Positions 1 through 15,159 of a DNA stretch of 64,000 nt are shown piece after piece (position 1 is the first letter of the stretch; each line of letters opens with the position of its first letter). The notes below the pieces were generated by a model. The model was not told the origin of the DNA. It saw only the letters and a program-made list of their open reading frames with translations, and searched no databases. Source of the stretch: Perkinsus marinus ATCC 50983. Its lineage: Eukaryota; Perkinsozoa; Perkinsida; Perkinsidae. A program made the position numbers and the translations under genes. The DNA lies in NCBI RefSeq assembly GCF_000006405.1, contig NW_003211409.1, forward strand, positions 482,867 through 546,866, given 5' to 3'.

Positions 1-674
1 GGCGACAAGGCCTTTACTATTATAGGGAGGTCAATCCGGGCTGGAATTACTGCTCGAAATCGCCTAAGTGGGTCGAAGACAGGTTTCCATGCTCTCCTGG
101 CCAATCTTATTCTGGTCGCGGCGCTAAGCAAATCAGCTATAACTATAACTATGGGCCTTTCTCAGTGGTCATCTATAATGATACTGAAAATTTACTTTCT
201 CACCCGGATGGTGTTATCACAAATGAAGGCGGTTGGCTTGCTTTTGCCAGTGCCATCTGGTTCGACATGACTCCACAGACTCCCAAGCCGTCGATTCACG
301 ATGTTATCACTGGCTGGTGGAAACCCAATAGCGACGACCTTGCTGGGAACAGGAACCCAGGCTTCGGTGCAACTGTTATGATAACTAATGGCGGACTTGA
401 ATGTGGTCATGCGAGCAAACAAGCAGATAATCGTGTGGCATACTACAAGGCGTTCTGTGACTACTTCCGCATTTCTCCAGGCGAATACATTGACTGTGTG
501 GCCATGAGAGCATTCGACGCTAAGTCCTCGGCTGCCACTCAAGAGTACTGGGATTATGCAGACTGGCTAAGTAACTGTCGATTGGTGTCATACCAGGCGG
601 CTTTCTCTATCTTCGAGGATCCCGCTGACCCGGATGTGCCCTACTGTGGCTGTATGAATATGTACGCCTCGTGA
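1..674 (+). CDS. GH19 chitinase, C-terminal part (cut by window start)
   Basis: An open frame runs from the window edge (codons in phase from base 3) to a TGA at 672-674, giving the last 223 residues or so. The block YYYREVNPGWNYC aligns with the segment holding the second catalytic Glu of GH19 chitinases (Glu at 27-29). It is followed by YSGRGAKQISYNYNYGP, the family's GRGPIQLS-NYNYGP signature, then WFDMTPQTPKPS, GFGATVMITNGGLECG and several Cys. The family hydrolyses beta-1,4-GlcNAc chains of chitin and is usually secreted. The first catalytic Glu (the HET region), the signal peptide and the start lie upstream of the window. No intron is seen in this part. The 3' end faces the next gene, which is on the opposite strand. 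The family call is firm; the substrate in this organism is inferred. Confidence 0.9.
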   Translation, partial: RQGLYYYREVNPGWNYCSKSPKWVEDRFPCSPGQSYSGRGAKQISYNYNYGPFSVVIYNDTENLLSHPDGVITNEGGWLAFASAIWFDMTPQTPKPSIHDVITGWWKPNSDDLAGNRNPGFGATVMITNGGLECGHASKQADNRVAYYKAFCDYFRISPGEYIDCVAMRAFDAKSSAATQEYWDYADWLSNCRLVSYQAAFSIFEDPADPDVPYCGCMNMYAS

Positions 675-1686
675 GGCGGGCTCTATCGCATCTATCTCCA
701 TGATTTAGCCTTGAGGTCAAACTTTTACGACGGACATTTTTTTTATAAGATGAACGCTGGTGTCTGTCGATGAGGTACTTTTCGTTCGGTCTTCTTCGAC
801 TTAACGAGATGCTGCAAAGTTCACTCAGCAAACATCTCAGTGGTTGTCTCGTTTCATACGTATCAGCCAGCTGCAATGAGGTATTTATGATCACTGATAC
901 TAGGATATGACTTTTATCATATGAGTCATAACCGCACAAAAGCCGGTAACAGGTTAGCTCGTGGCTCTCATTATTAGTGCTCGAACATGATGGTGATAGC
1001 AGTTATACTCGCACAGTCTACACGGCGAGATATTCCATTTTTGCCGTTACACTGTTTCCCAGTAAATATTTTCTGCTCACATTATCATCATGTTACCGGT
1101 TGACTGTTTGCATCCCTCGTAGAGGTCATCTTCTTCCATTGAAGGTTCCAACTCGTGTTACTGTATTACGAGGATAGTTTATCGGGATGATGGAGTCATA
1201 ACGGTTCACTTGATAAAACTGATCCCTCGAGAGCCAATGTGCATCGATGCGAGTCTAACTAAGCCGTGTTGTCGGCGTTGGACTTTGAACTCTCACAAAC
1301 ACACGCTACATCTTGGAAAATTTCTTGGAAAACAGTCTTCGAAGTCTAGCGAAAATATGCATCACTGTGTCACGATGAGTCGACAATGACTGCCACCATT
1401 TGCTGCAATCGTGTCGACTCAGATGGGTCAACGACTTGGAACTACGCAATATACTCGTCTGGTCCCTTCGTAGGGTTCTACATCGATATGAGTTTCACTG
1501 ATCCGTTACTCAAACGTCCACACACAAAACTATTATTTCGTTTTTCCCTTGATTACGGCTCCTATTGATCAAAGGTTTACCGAAGCTCGACTTGTACAAA
1601 CTCAACCAGTATCGGATTGTGAACAACATCTCAACTATGTTCGCATAGTCATGCATGGCACAACTGACCTTCTCTAACATTTCTTA
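675..1686. other. Intergenic region between convergent genes
   Basis: This lies between the chitinase stop and the stop of the coiled-coil gene. Only short unrelated ORFs are present, with no domain or splice-consistent frame. It must hold the two 3' ends. I see no repeat or RNA gene in it. Confidence 0.5.
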
Positions 1687-4600
1687 TCATGACGCATCAA
1701 TCAATTGTTGTGTATAACGAGAAGTAGCATCCTGAAAATTCGATTTCGTCTCCGCGATTGGTTTCAATGTACATACCCTGATCCAATCATGCACACTCTT
1801 CTTGATATCTCCTTGCGACCTGACAACCTTCTCCCGTGCATCGGCTAGCATAGCCTCGACTCCATTCTGCTGGACACTGAAATGAGTCAATCACTGACCA
1901 CTATTTTTTCCGTTCATGTGTCACATCTGATTCCGGTCCATCTCGATACTAAGAGCCTCGAGTTCGGTCAGCCTCCGTCTTAGTTCGCCCGATATAGTCT
2001 TGGAGGTGGCCCTGTGGTCCTCGATGGCTTGCAGTATCTACACTACATGCTGTATAGCGATCGCTGACATTATCACCCCTTACCGCATGAGCCCTGGCCG
2101 TAGCACTCTTGGCAATCTCAGTCCCCCCGATCCTGAATACAAGAATCCACAAGGGTACGGCAACAGGGCGACGAGATCAGTCACAAGCTTACGATGAGTG
2201 AGAGAGCTGCTCTGAAGACAGCCGAGTAGCGTCGTTCAAATCGTGGCGTATCCCATTCACAGTTTCCTTAGTCTCGTTCATGAACCTGACCACTTACTAA
2301 ATGCTCACCAACACCGAGCTCTCCGTCCCCACCCTTCCGTCAGCGTGACAAAGGTCTTCACGACATCATCGAGGCGTGACACACGATCAAGATTTACGCC
2401 ATGTGTTCGAGCTATCTCTCGTTGCATCGCCTCATTTGAGGCGCTAAAGGTGGACACACCTCAACAGGAATGCAACTATTGATAATTTACTGTGCATTGT
2501 GAGAAAGAGCCCGCAGCTCGTTGCCACTGACATGGCCAAACATGGCAACCGTCCCTGCCGCCGACTCGAGGTCCCTAGCATTCTCGGCCAGATGTGACCC
2601 ATCGCTTCCTGAAAGCAATGACAGTGGGCTGAGAGGGAGTCTATTGGTACGTCTTACTAGCTTGCTGAGCAGTCGCGATGGACATGTCGTACATCTCGTG
2701 ATCGAGGTTCCCTGACACCGCACGCCTCGTCGAGCGCTGTGTGTGGGAGGTTCTTACCAGATTTACGCGCTGCATTAGCGACACTCCCCCTAAGGTTGTA
2801 GCCGACCTCTTCCGCCCCCTTGCCGTGGGCCTTCCGAGCCTCCTAGAAGGGTATAGCAATTGCCACTATTCTGCACTACTATTCATAGCCCACCTCTAGT
2901 CCTTTCGCGATGTCACCACGGAGATCACCAACTATTGCATCGGCGTGTTGGGTGACGTTAGTCATATCGCCCTCAACAGCTCGAGTTCCGCTCAACTCCG
3001 AGTTGTCCACGGCCCTGTAAGAGAACCACATACGCCCCTTCACAAAGGAGTTCCTTACCCTGTTGCCACCATCAACCTGTGGATGATATCCGCCACTCCT
3101 ATCACTTGATTCGCATTCTGTTCCTGTGCCTGCAGGCCACAGAGCTCACAGGTGACCACCTCCCAGCACAGTCCTACCTTGTCGCTCTTCCCCTCAGTCT
3201 GAGCTCGCTCAGCTTCCTGCCGTTTAGCCAACGCCACCAATTGCATGATCGCATTAGTATGCTGAGCCACACGCATCAACATGCGACTGAGCCGGCACCA
3301 CACAGTAGTACCTCCTTGATTCGCCTTTCGTGCTCGGCCTGCTCTCGGATACGCAGCACCGCCCTCAGCTGTTCCACCATCTTCCTCAACACCTCCTGGC
3401 CGTAGAGAAAGTCGTGCTTAACGCCCATCGCGCTTTTAACCTGCATGAGCCGCATGAGACCAGCAGCGGGAATACCTCCAACACCATGCCTCACCATAGC
3501 GGCAGTGATATTCCTAAGGCCATGCTGAAGGCCTCTCGTAACATCAGCGATCGCTTGGCCGTTCACCGACACCACACGCGAGAGTTTCTTATGCAAGTCC
3601 TTGACCTCTTCGGAATCCTCCCCCATCGTATCTGCCACACGTCCAGGTACCCACTTTCCACTTAGAAAAATGTTACCTATAAAGTGCTTGCCCAGCGCCA
3701 CCATTTTCTTCTTGTGCGCTTCGGACTCTTTAGTTAGCTCTGATTCCTCCGACATCAGCCGAGCATCCAGCTGAGCGTCTCCAGTAGTGAGCTTGTGCTG
3801 TATATCGCTCAGCGTCGCGTACTAAGCAAGCGTATTGCTAAGGAGTAACCAACGTGAGTCGACCTACCATCCTCTGGGCTGAGACCCCCTCCATATCAGA
3901 GCGGTCAAGCAATGCCTTCGTCTCGGTGTCCAAGTAGTGCTTCATCTGGTCCGAGGTGTAGCGGCTCCACTTAGTCGACTGGTCGGCCAGGTCCAACAGG
4001 TACCTACCATAAGCACGATGGTGAAGACAAGGAGCAGTATGCAATACTTAGAGTCGGAAGCATCGACGTGCTGCAGTAGGCTGCCCATAGTCTGAGCGAG
4101 CCGGTTCTTAGAGATCTCCATTTCCGCCCTGTTGGCTTGAAGCTTGGCCCCTACCAACCATACAATACTACCACCTCCAACACCCATCGACCGTACCTAG
4201 CCTTCGGACATCATCATCAGACGCCGCCACTATCGCCTTCGTCTGAGCGCTGCTGGCCTCGACATCCCGTACCTCTTGGATGAAAGCCCGCAGTAAGTCG
4301 GGTATTTTAGCCTGAGAACAAGTGTACTACTATCACCCCCATATAGACTTGGTCCTACTGTGGTGTTCCGTTTGGCATCATCGACCAGCCGATTCAGCAA
4401 GGCGCTCACGTCCTTCCGAGAATCAGCAGATATCACCGTGGACCTAACAAGGGCCACTGCTTCCTACCCAGTGGTGCCTCCGAGGGACCTTACCGAGCCC
4501 ATTGAGTCTTCAGCGCCTCTTCATTCCGCGCGGCCATTTGCGTTAGCAAAGTCGACAGAGCCCTGAACAGCCGAGGTGTATGCTCCCCCTGTGAGCCTGA

Positions 4601-7293
4601 CCGCGCGCCACGAAATTCTCACCCCAGGGCATTATTTCCTCTGCCCGCTAGCTTCACGAGCTGCTGCTTCAATCTGTTCATCCCCACCGTGTTGCTCGTC
4701 AAGGCCACGTCCGAGCCTCTTATCGCCTTCCCAAGATAGCGAATGTCCTTGAGAGCATCCACCGAAGAGGTTCCAATAAGGGCAAGGAGCTCATTGTGGG
4801 CCTGGTCGTCCTCCTTCAGGCTCTCCAGAAGCTCTTTCAGGTCGCTCGATTTTTCACTCGAAAGATCCCCCTGAAAATTGAGAATTTCGTGGCGCGTGAC
4901 ACGAGAAGAGGTGAACTAATTGTTACTACCATGATTCCACTGAGAGCCTCTTTGCCTCTCTCTATGTTCGCCTTCCTAGTCTTAGCGTTTTCGTATCCAA
5001 CCTTCTCGATACGGCCCGAAACACTGTGACCCACGCTCTTCAACGCTTCCTCCTTACGGAACATCACGTCCCTCAAATTTCCTTCTACCACTCCTTCCGA
5101 ATTTCTCAGCGCCTTGCCAGCGCCCTCCACCTCGGGTTTCAACTTCACCTCCAGCTCGCGAATGAAGTTCCGGAGCTTAGTAGTATCACCACTCAACGCC
5201 TGCTCGAAAGCAAGAGCGCCCTCCCTGCTTTTCAATGCTACTGCCGCCAGATCAGCCTCAATACTGTTGGCCTCACTACGGGCATCTCCTTCGAGACCCT
5301 TGGCCATCATCATCAGCACCTTCTCAGCAGTCGCCGAATCCTGTCCCAGTGCCTCCCAAATTTTGGACAGTGCATCAGCGTCAGTTGAGCCCATGCGCTT
5401 GACGAGCTCCTCTTGAAAGCCGATATCCTTCTGGAGCTCCAAAGTGATCCTATTTTGGGCCAGCACCGCCCTCGCGTCCTCCTGGGAGAGCCGACCCATG
5501 CCATGCTGCATCTTCTCGAACAGATCACTGAGGGCCTTATCGTTCAACTTGCCCACACCTTCCAGACCAATGCCAGCAGCGGCAATCTCTGCCGTGAAGT
5601 TCTTCTGCGCATCGGCGGTGAGAGTATTGAAAAACTGACAGTAGCATGATGACCCAAGATTTGACAACATGCTTACCTGACTCGACCGGGACAACTTCCC
5701 CTGCATTTGGTTTGCCTCTTGCTCGACTCTGATATCCCCAGCGCGCTTCGCAGCCTTCACTTTCTGATTCAGAACTGCTCGTTCCCTCAATGTCATCTGA
5801 TCCAAGTCCTTGATAAGATTCCTGAGAATAGTGACCATGAGCTCTCGCCCGCCGCCCTACGCCGTGGTCTCTTACACATTGAAGGTCCTCATGCCGGCTT
5901 GCCCTTTGGAGAGGATCTCCTTTATATCATCACCAGCATCGTCGAGCCCAGCTGAGATCTCAGCTGAGCTCTTATCAACCTAAATCCAATCATAGAACCC
6001 ATACCACTCCATTGCTAAATCCTAGAGCCTTACCACACGCCCTGTCTTAGCGATGCCCCTGTCGACCACAGCAACATCTCTCACTGAACTTCGCTGACTG
6101 GCCGCTACCCCGTTGGTCGCCGCCTGAATGAATAACATCATAAAGCCTCAGCCCGAGCCACCTCTGCCGCCTACCTTCACTCTCCTCCCCATAGCGTCAT
6201 CCAGACCGTAGCTGTTGACCACCATGTTATTACCAATGCGCTTCAACATGGCATCCACCGATTCTTGCACCTGCTACTGTCGTTACCACTCCTCCTCCTC
6301 ATCTTCCTCCCCTCCTACCGAATCAATCTTCGACGTGAACTTGTCCTTCGACAGCCTTATTTCTTGCGCGCCGTTCTTCTGGAGCTCCTTTAGGTTATCG
6401 AATAAATTGGACATAGTACTATCCTAAACGACCACAACACAGTACATATGGACCCACTACTGCGTCGGCCGCCCCTTACCAGCAGTTTCCCGATAGAGAC
6501 CCCGGCGGGCTTGACCTCATTCACTTGACCAATAAGGCCCGTATCAGAACCTCCTCTACCTTCAATAACGTCCTCCACTTTAAATCTGATCGAGACGCAT
6601 ACTCAACCATGAGCAACAACACTATTACAGTCGGCCTTTGAAGTCCACCAACTTTTCCCTAGAGTCGGCCGCGTGCAACATTCCTCGATCAGTGACCTAA
6701 ACCCAACCAATGTCCAACAGTCCGAAGTGCCACCCCTACCGGTTCCAGCGAGCTATTGAGCCGCAGCTGCATCCTTTCCAAAGCCTCAAACTTGGCATGG
6801 AGACAATCATCATTGCAGCTGTCTCCTGCCAAGACAATTACACGCCCCACCTCCACCCTCTACCTCCCCCCTAGTTACCTGGTTCCAAGTTCCTCACTGT
6901 TATCGGGTCCGTACCGTTCTCGCTCAGAATCTCTAAAACGCCTTGCTCGTCTGCTTGTGCTCCCAACGACTGCAAAGATATGTCCTCCTCAGTGGTCGGA
7001 GCACTAGCAGCCGCGATGACCGGAGCAGTGGGCGCCGAAACGACCGGGGCAGTGGCTATCGAAGCACTAGGAGGTGACGCACTAGCCATGGGCATAGCCC
7101 CAGGCCCAGGGGCCCCCATCGACGTGCCCGAAGTGTCGTCCATGGGCATGCTCACTCCGGCATCAGAACTGGAGTCAAGCGACTCAGTACCATCATCTGT
7201 TGAGTCAGCATAGTCATCATCTTGACCACTGGCCAGATGCAGGACCACCACTGCCACTAATACCCACCGATAGAGAATCTTTGATATTGACAA
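1687..7293 (-). CDS. Secreted multi-exon coiled-coil protein, unknown function
   Basis: The start at 7293 gives a signal peptide (MSISKILYRWVLVAVVVLHLASG), then an acidic Ser/Asp stretch and a Pro/Ala/Ser linker to about residue 130. After that come many exons rich in Glu, Lys, Leu and Ala in heptad-like order, for example NDDCLHAKFEALERMQLRL near 6800 and the long exon at about 4930-5838. Introns are tiny GT-AG ones, for example 5636-5677 (42 nt), about 4871-4929, about 4563-4622 and a 44-nt intron near 4030. The last exon ends with YTQQLIDAS and a TGA at 1687-1689. Several introns are open in frame and make false ORF extensions, including a false membrane segment near 4050. No enzymatic domain is recognised. 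Inference: a long secreted or surface rod-like protein. Exact exon borders between 1.9 and 4.2 kb are not all resolved. Confidence 0.75.
4604..4896. repeat. 17-bp perfect inverted repeat flanking one exon of the coiled-coil gene
   Basis: The sequence at 4604-4620 (CGCGCCACGAAATTCTC) is the exact reverse complement of 4880-4896. On the minus strand the arms lie in two successive introns, one close to the 3' splice site and one directly at the 5' splice site. They enclose an exon of about 83 codons (about 4623-4870). Confidence 0.85.
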
Positions 7294-7639
7294 TGTGGTA
7301 AGGGGTAATGGCTAAGATAACAAACTCAGATCATCACCCCGAGCTCAACAACAGGCAAGGATAGAGAGAAACACCTTAGCATGAGGAGTAGTAGTGTTTG
7401 CCTCCGCCGAGAGCGGCGAAAGCTTCCCGACCCAGCACCTCAGCGCTGAGCCTTTCACATTCAATTACGCAGAATACGGCGCGCCAGGAGAACTGGACGA
7501 ACGCAGTCTAGACGAGCTTCGCTTGACTAAAGGACGAGGACATGACTCTACACTGGATGAGGCCGCCCCCATAAGAATTCCTGCTGCTGCTGGACAGTCG
7601 CTCGTTGTCTTAACCTCGGGGGATTTCCGCATTGACGAG

Positions 7640-9083
7640 GATCTCCGGATTGACGACGTGGTCGAATGTACGGCCTAAGCATCACTACTGTCAGGCACAA
7701 GTACATTAGCGTTGAAATATATATCTGAAGAGCTCGGTGATTTCCCAACCGAGTTCCGAGATGACTGAGGAGTGCTTCCCAAAACTGCCTCGCTGTCATC
7801 TCAGAAGTTGGAATTTCTCAGAATTTCAGTCCTTATTAGCATGCATGTGCCATGGACCAACGTTGGCCAAGATAAACCATGTGTGTATTCGCCCACCTCA
7901 AGAGTGTCATGCCTAAGGCTCTCTGGCGAGGCCGTAGACGCTCCTGCCGGGGTTGTAGACGACGTTGAAGCCGCACAGGGGGACGACTTGGTAGGCTGAG
8001 GCGGCCCACAGGGGTCCACACCAGGCCCAACCCGTGCCCCCAACTACCGGTGATATTTCATTCAATCGGCGCCGAATGTCTCTCCTCTCGGGCCTGACCT
8101 CCAACAGTCCACTATCCGTGATCACCCTCCATTCCTACTCTAGAACCGCCAACGCCCTCTTTAATAACGATCGTTGCTCCACGTTAGGCTGTGTCCCATG
8201 TAGTGACGGTCGAGGAACGCGCAAAACCTTATACACCACTACCGTCACCGCAATGTAGGAATATATGTACATGGTCAACCACATATGCTGGTGACACTAC
8301 GAAAATTCTGAGGAAATTTACGAGAATTATCATCACTTTCTGTGCACTTCTACCCAAATTCCTACGTAAACTTCTGAGCTCATCCTATTCTAACACCAGA
8401 ATAGTACGATCCCCAGCAGAAGCAGCAGCATCACCTCTTCTCGACTCAGTGGCGTAGTATAACAAGGCCGATCAACTGCACGCGTGAACATCACTAAAGA
8501 GATAACTAAAAGCCTGCCCCTCCTATTAACACACACCAGGCCGCCACACTGTCTACTCAGAAACATCTTTATCCACTTCTCCAACACTTTTCCAAGTATC
8601 TCTGCATTTTACCTCCGAAACGATCTCGCGCTGGCACAAGACTAGCAGTGCACGTTCGACAGGGTTGACCCGAACCTACCTGGACTGCGTTCACCAACTC
8701 ATCCTCAGCCTCCACAAGGTTGAAGGATACTATTATCTGCAGCGGAGCGAAGCGCTTCGACAACAGCCTGACATAATGACCTCTAGTGGAGCCCTCCTGT
8801 TATTGCTTTCCATCTCTACTTGGCCATAGTGAGACCAACATTCTGCTGGTCCATGTCCAAGGCATCACTCGCCGTCCCCTGCATGCCTGATCATCAAGAC
8901 TCCTCTTATTATCACCACCAATGTGGCGGTCACTCACCAACAGCTAGGCTCTCCACATTGGACGGCGCAGCACCGTCTACAACCAGTATCGTCAAACTAC
9001 GGTCAAGTAGAGTGTACCTGCCGGGTCCAAGCAGCGTCCGCTCTACCACACGTTACACGAATACTCCTCAACTCCTCCTCCTC

Positions 9084-9131
<48 letters not shown>

Positions 9132-9156
9132 TTACTACTACTATCACTACTACTAT

Positions 9157-9213
<57 letters not shown>

Positions 9214-9303
9214 CCAACCTTATTACACAAAAGAGACCACTGCTTGCCCAAAGAACTTCACCACCTTCGTTCGTACAACCACCTCACCAGCTGCGACCAT
9301 GAG
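7640..9303 (-). CDS. Putative multi-exon gene, unresolved
   Basis: On the minus strand several short frames are bounded by good GT...AG pairs. One starts MVAAGEVVVRTKVVKFFGQA at 9303. Others read NLVEAEDELVNAVQ with a donor near 8681, GLLEVRPERRDIRRRLNEIS near 8060-8120, and a Ser/Thr/Ala/Pro-rich exon near 7915-7985. The pieces are consistent in style but I could not join them in one certain frame, and no domain is recognised. A (TAC)n microsatellite and a truncated TIR element fall in the gaps and would be intronic. It lies downstream of and co-oriented with the IleRS gene. It could be two small genes or partly noncoding. Confidence 0.3.
8251..8399. mobile_element. TIR element family A, copy 1 (internally deleted)
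   Basis: It opens with CAATGTAGGAATATATGTAC and ATGGTCAACCACATATGCTGG, matching the family terminus. It shares the GTGACA...GAAAATTCTGAGGAAA body, and ends in a shortened form of the opposite terminus (ATTCTAACACCAG). It lies inside the unresolved gene at 7.6-9.3 kb. Confidence 0.75.
9071..9213. repeat. (TAC)n trinucleotide microsatellite
   Basis: A short CTC run passes into about 43 TAC/ACT units with two TAT interruptions. It creates long false poly-Leu and poly-Tyr reading frames. Confidence 0.97.
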
Positions 9304-9523
9304 GACAATGACCAAGGTAACTCTGCGAAACACCGTCAGCTCGATATCAAGATTTACCCAACAAAACACTCAATGTTGTCGAAGAAACGTGAGAGAACCA
9401 ATGCTCAGAATTGAAAGCCGTCGAGAGTAACAGTGCTCAACTCTCCTTGATCAGTAACCGATATTATGCACGAATACTACATCCTACCACTCCACGCGCT
9501 TCGCTCCGCTATTTTTAATCATT

Positions 9524-14495
<4,972 letters not shown>

Positions 14496-14894
14496 TGCCA
14501 CCGCTACTATGAGAAGGTGTGGCGTGTCAATGCTACTTCATATCAATATGCTTTTGTTTCCGATTTGACTGTGTTACCAAGGTTCTAGTTATTCCAAGCT
14601 GAGGACGGCCACAGTAGTACAGGGAGCCAAGCGAGGAACGACGGTGAAAACAACTAATAAGCATCAACGCTTACACCCCATCTGCGGTCGTATCAAAATG
14701 AGCACTCGCTTCGCCGTTGCGATCGATCGCCAGGAATTTAGCGCGCGCCCGAAAAATAGTATTCTGCGCAGAAAGGTGATGGCCCGTGGGCTTAAGCTTA
14801 AGCAGGCCCCAAGCCTGGCCCCAAAAAAAATCTCGCCCGCCCTTGTAATCTATAATAAGTAGGAGGCGCCTGCGGCGCCGCCTAAAGCATAATC
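14496..14894. other. Upstream region of the IleRS gene
   Basis: It probably holds the first small exon and promoter of IleRS. On the minus strand a candidate donor GTAACACAG near 14575 pairs with an acceptor near 14493. The ORFs here lack domain support. Confidence 0.3.
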
Positions 14895-14895
14895 T

Positions 14896-15150
14896 CGAGT
14901 TAGACCTTCTGTAGCGCTCCAACTATCAATGTATGTTGTGGACACACTGATGTTGGCTCAATATTGAGTTTTCCGATGGCCCTCGTCATCCCGAGTGTCA
15001 GATTCTCCCGAGTAAGACCTTCTGTAGCGCTCTAACTATCAATGTATGTTGTGGACACACTGATGTTGGCTCAATATTGAGTTTACCTATGGCCCTCGTC
15101 ATCTCAAGTGTCAGATTCTCTCGAGTTAGACTTTGTGTTGCGCTCTAACT
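14896..15150. repeat. 113-bp tandem repeat, two units plus a partial third
   Basis: The block starting CGAGT-AGACCTTCTGTAGCGCTC recurs at 14896, 15009 and 15122, a period of 113 bp. The first two units are nearly identical; the third decays after about 30 bp, where the 126-bp satellite begins. Confidence 0.9.
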
Positions 15151-15159
15151 ATCAATTGA

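Noticed and set aside
3942-4187. Membrane segment YCILLLVFTIVLM in the coiled-coil gene
   Set aside because: It is the translation of a 44-nt GT-AG intron. Splicing removes it and joins a hydrophilic helix in frame.
8393-8440. C-terminal hydrophobic tail VMLLLLLGIVLFWC (GPI or tail anchor)
   Set aside because: The stretch starts with GTGATG and ends with GTTAG and is 45 nt long, so it reads better as an intron.
8820-9414. Two long ORFs with poly-Leu and poly-Tyr
   Set aside because: They are products of the TAC microsatellite with no supported sequence on either side.
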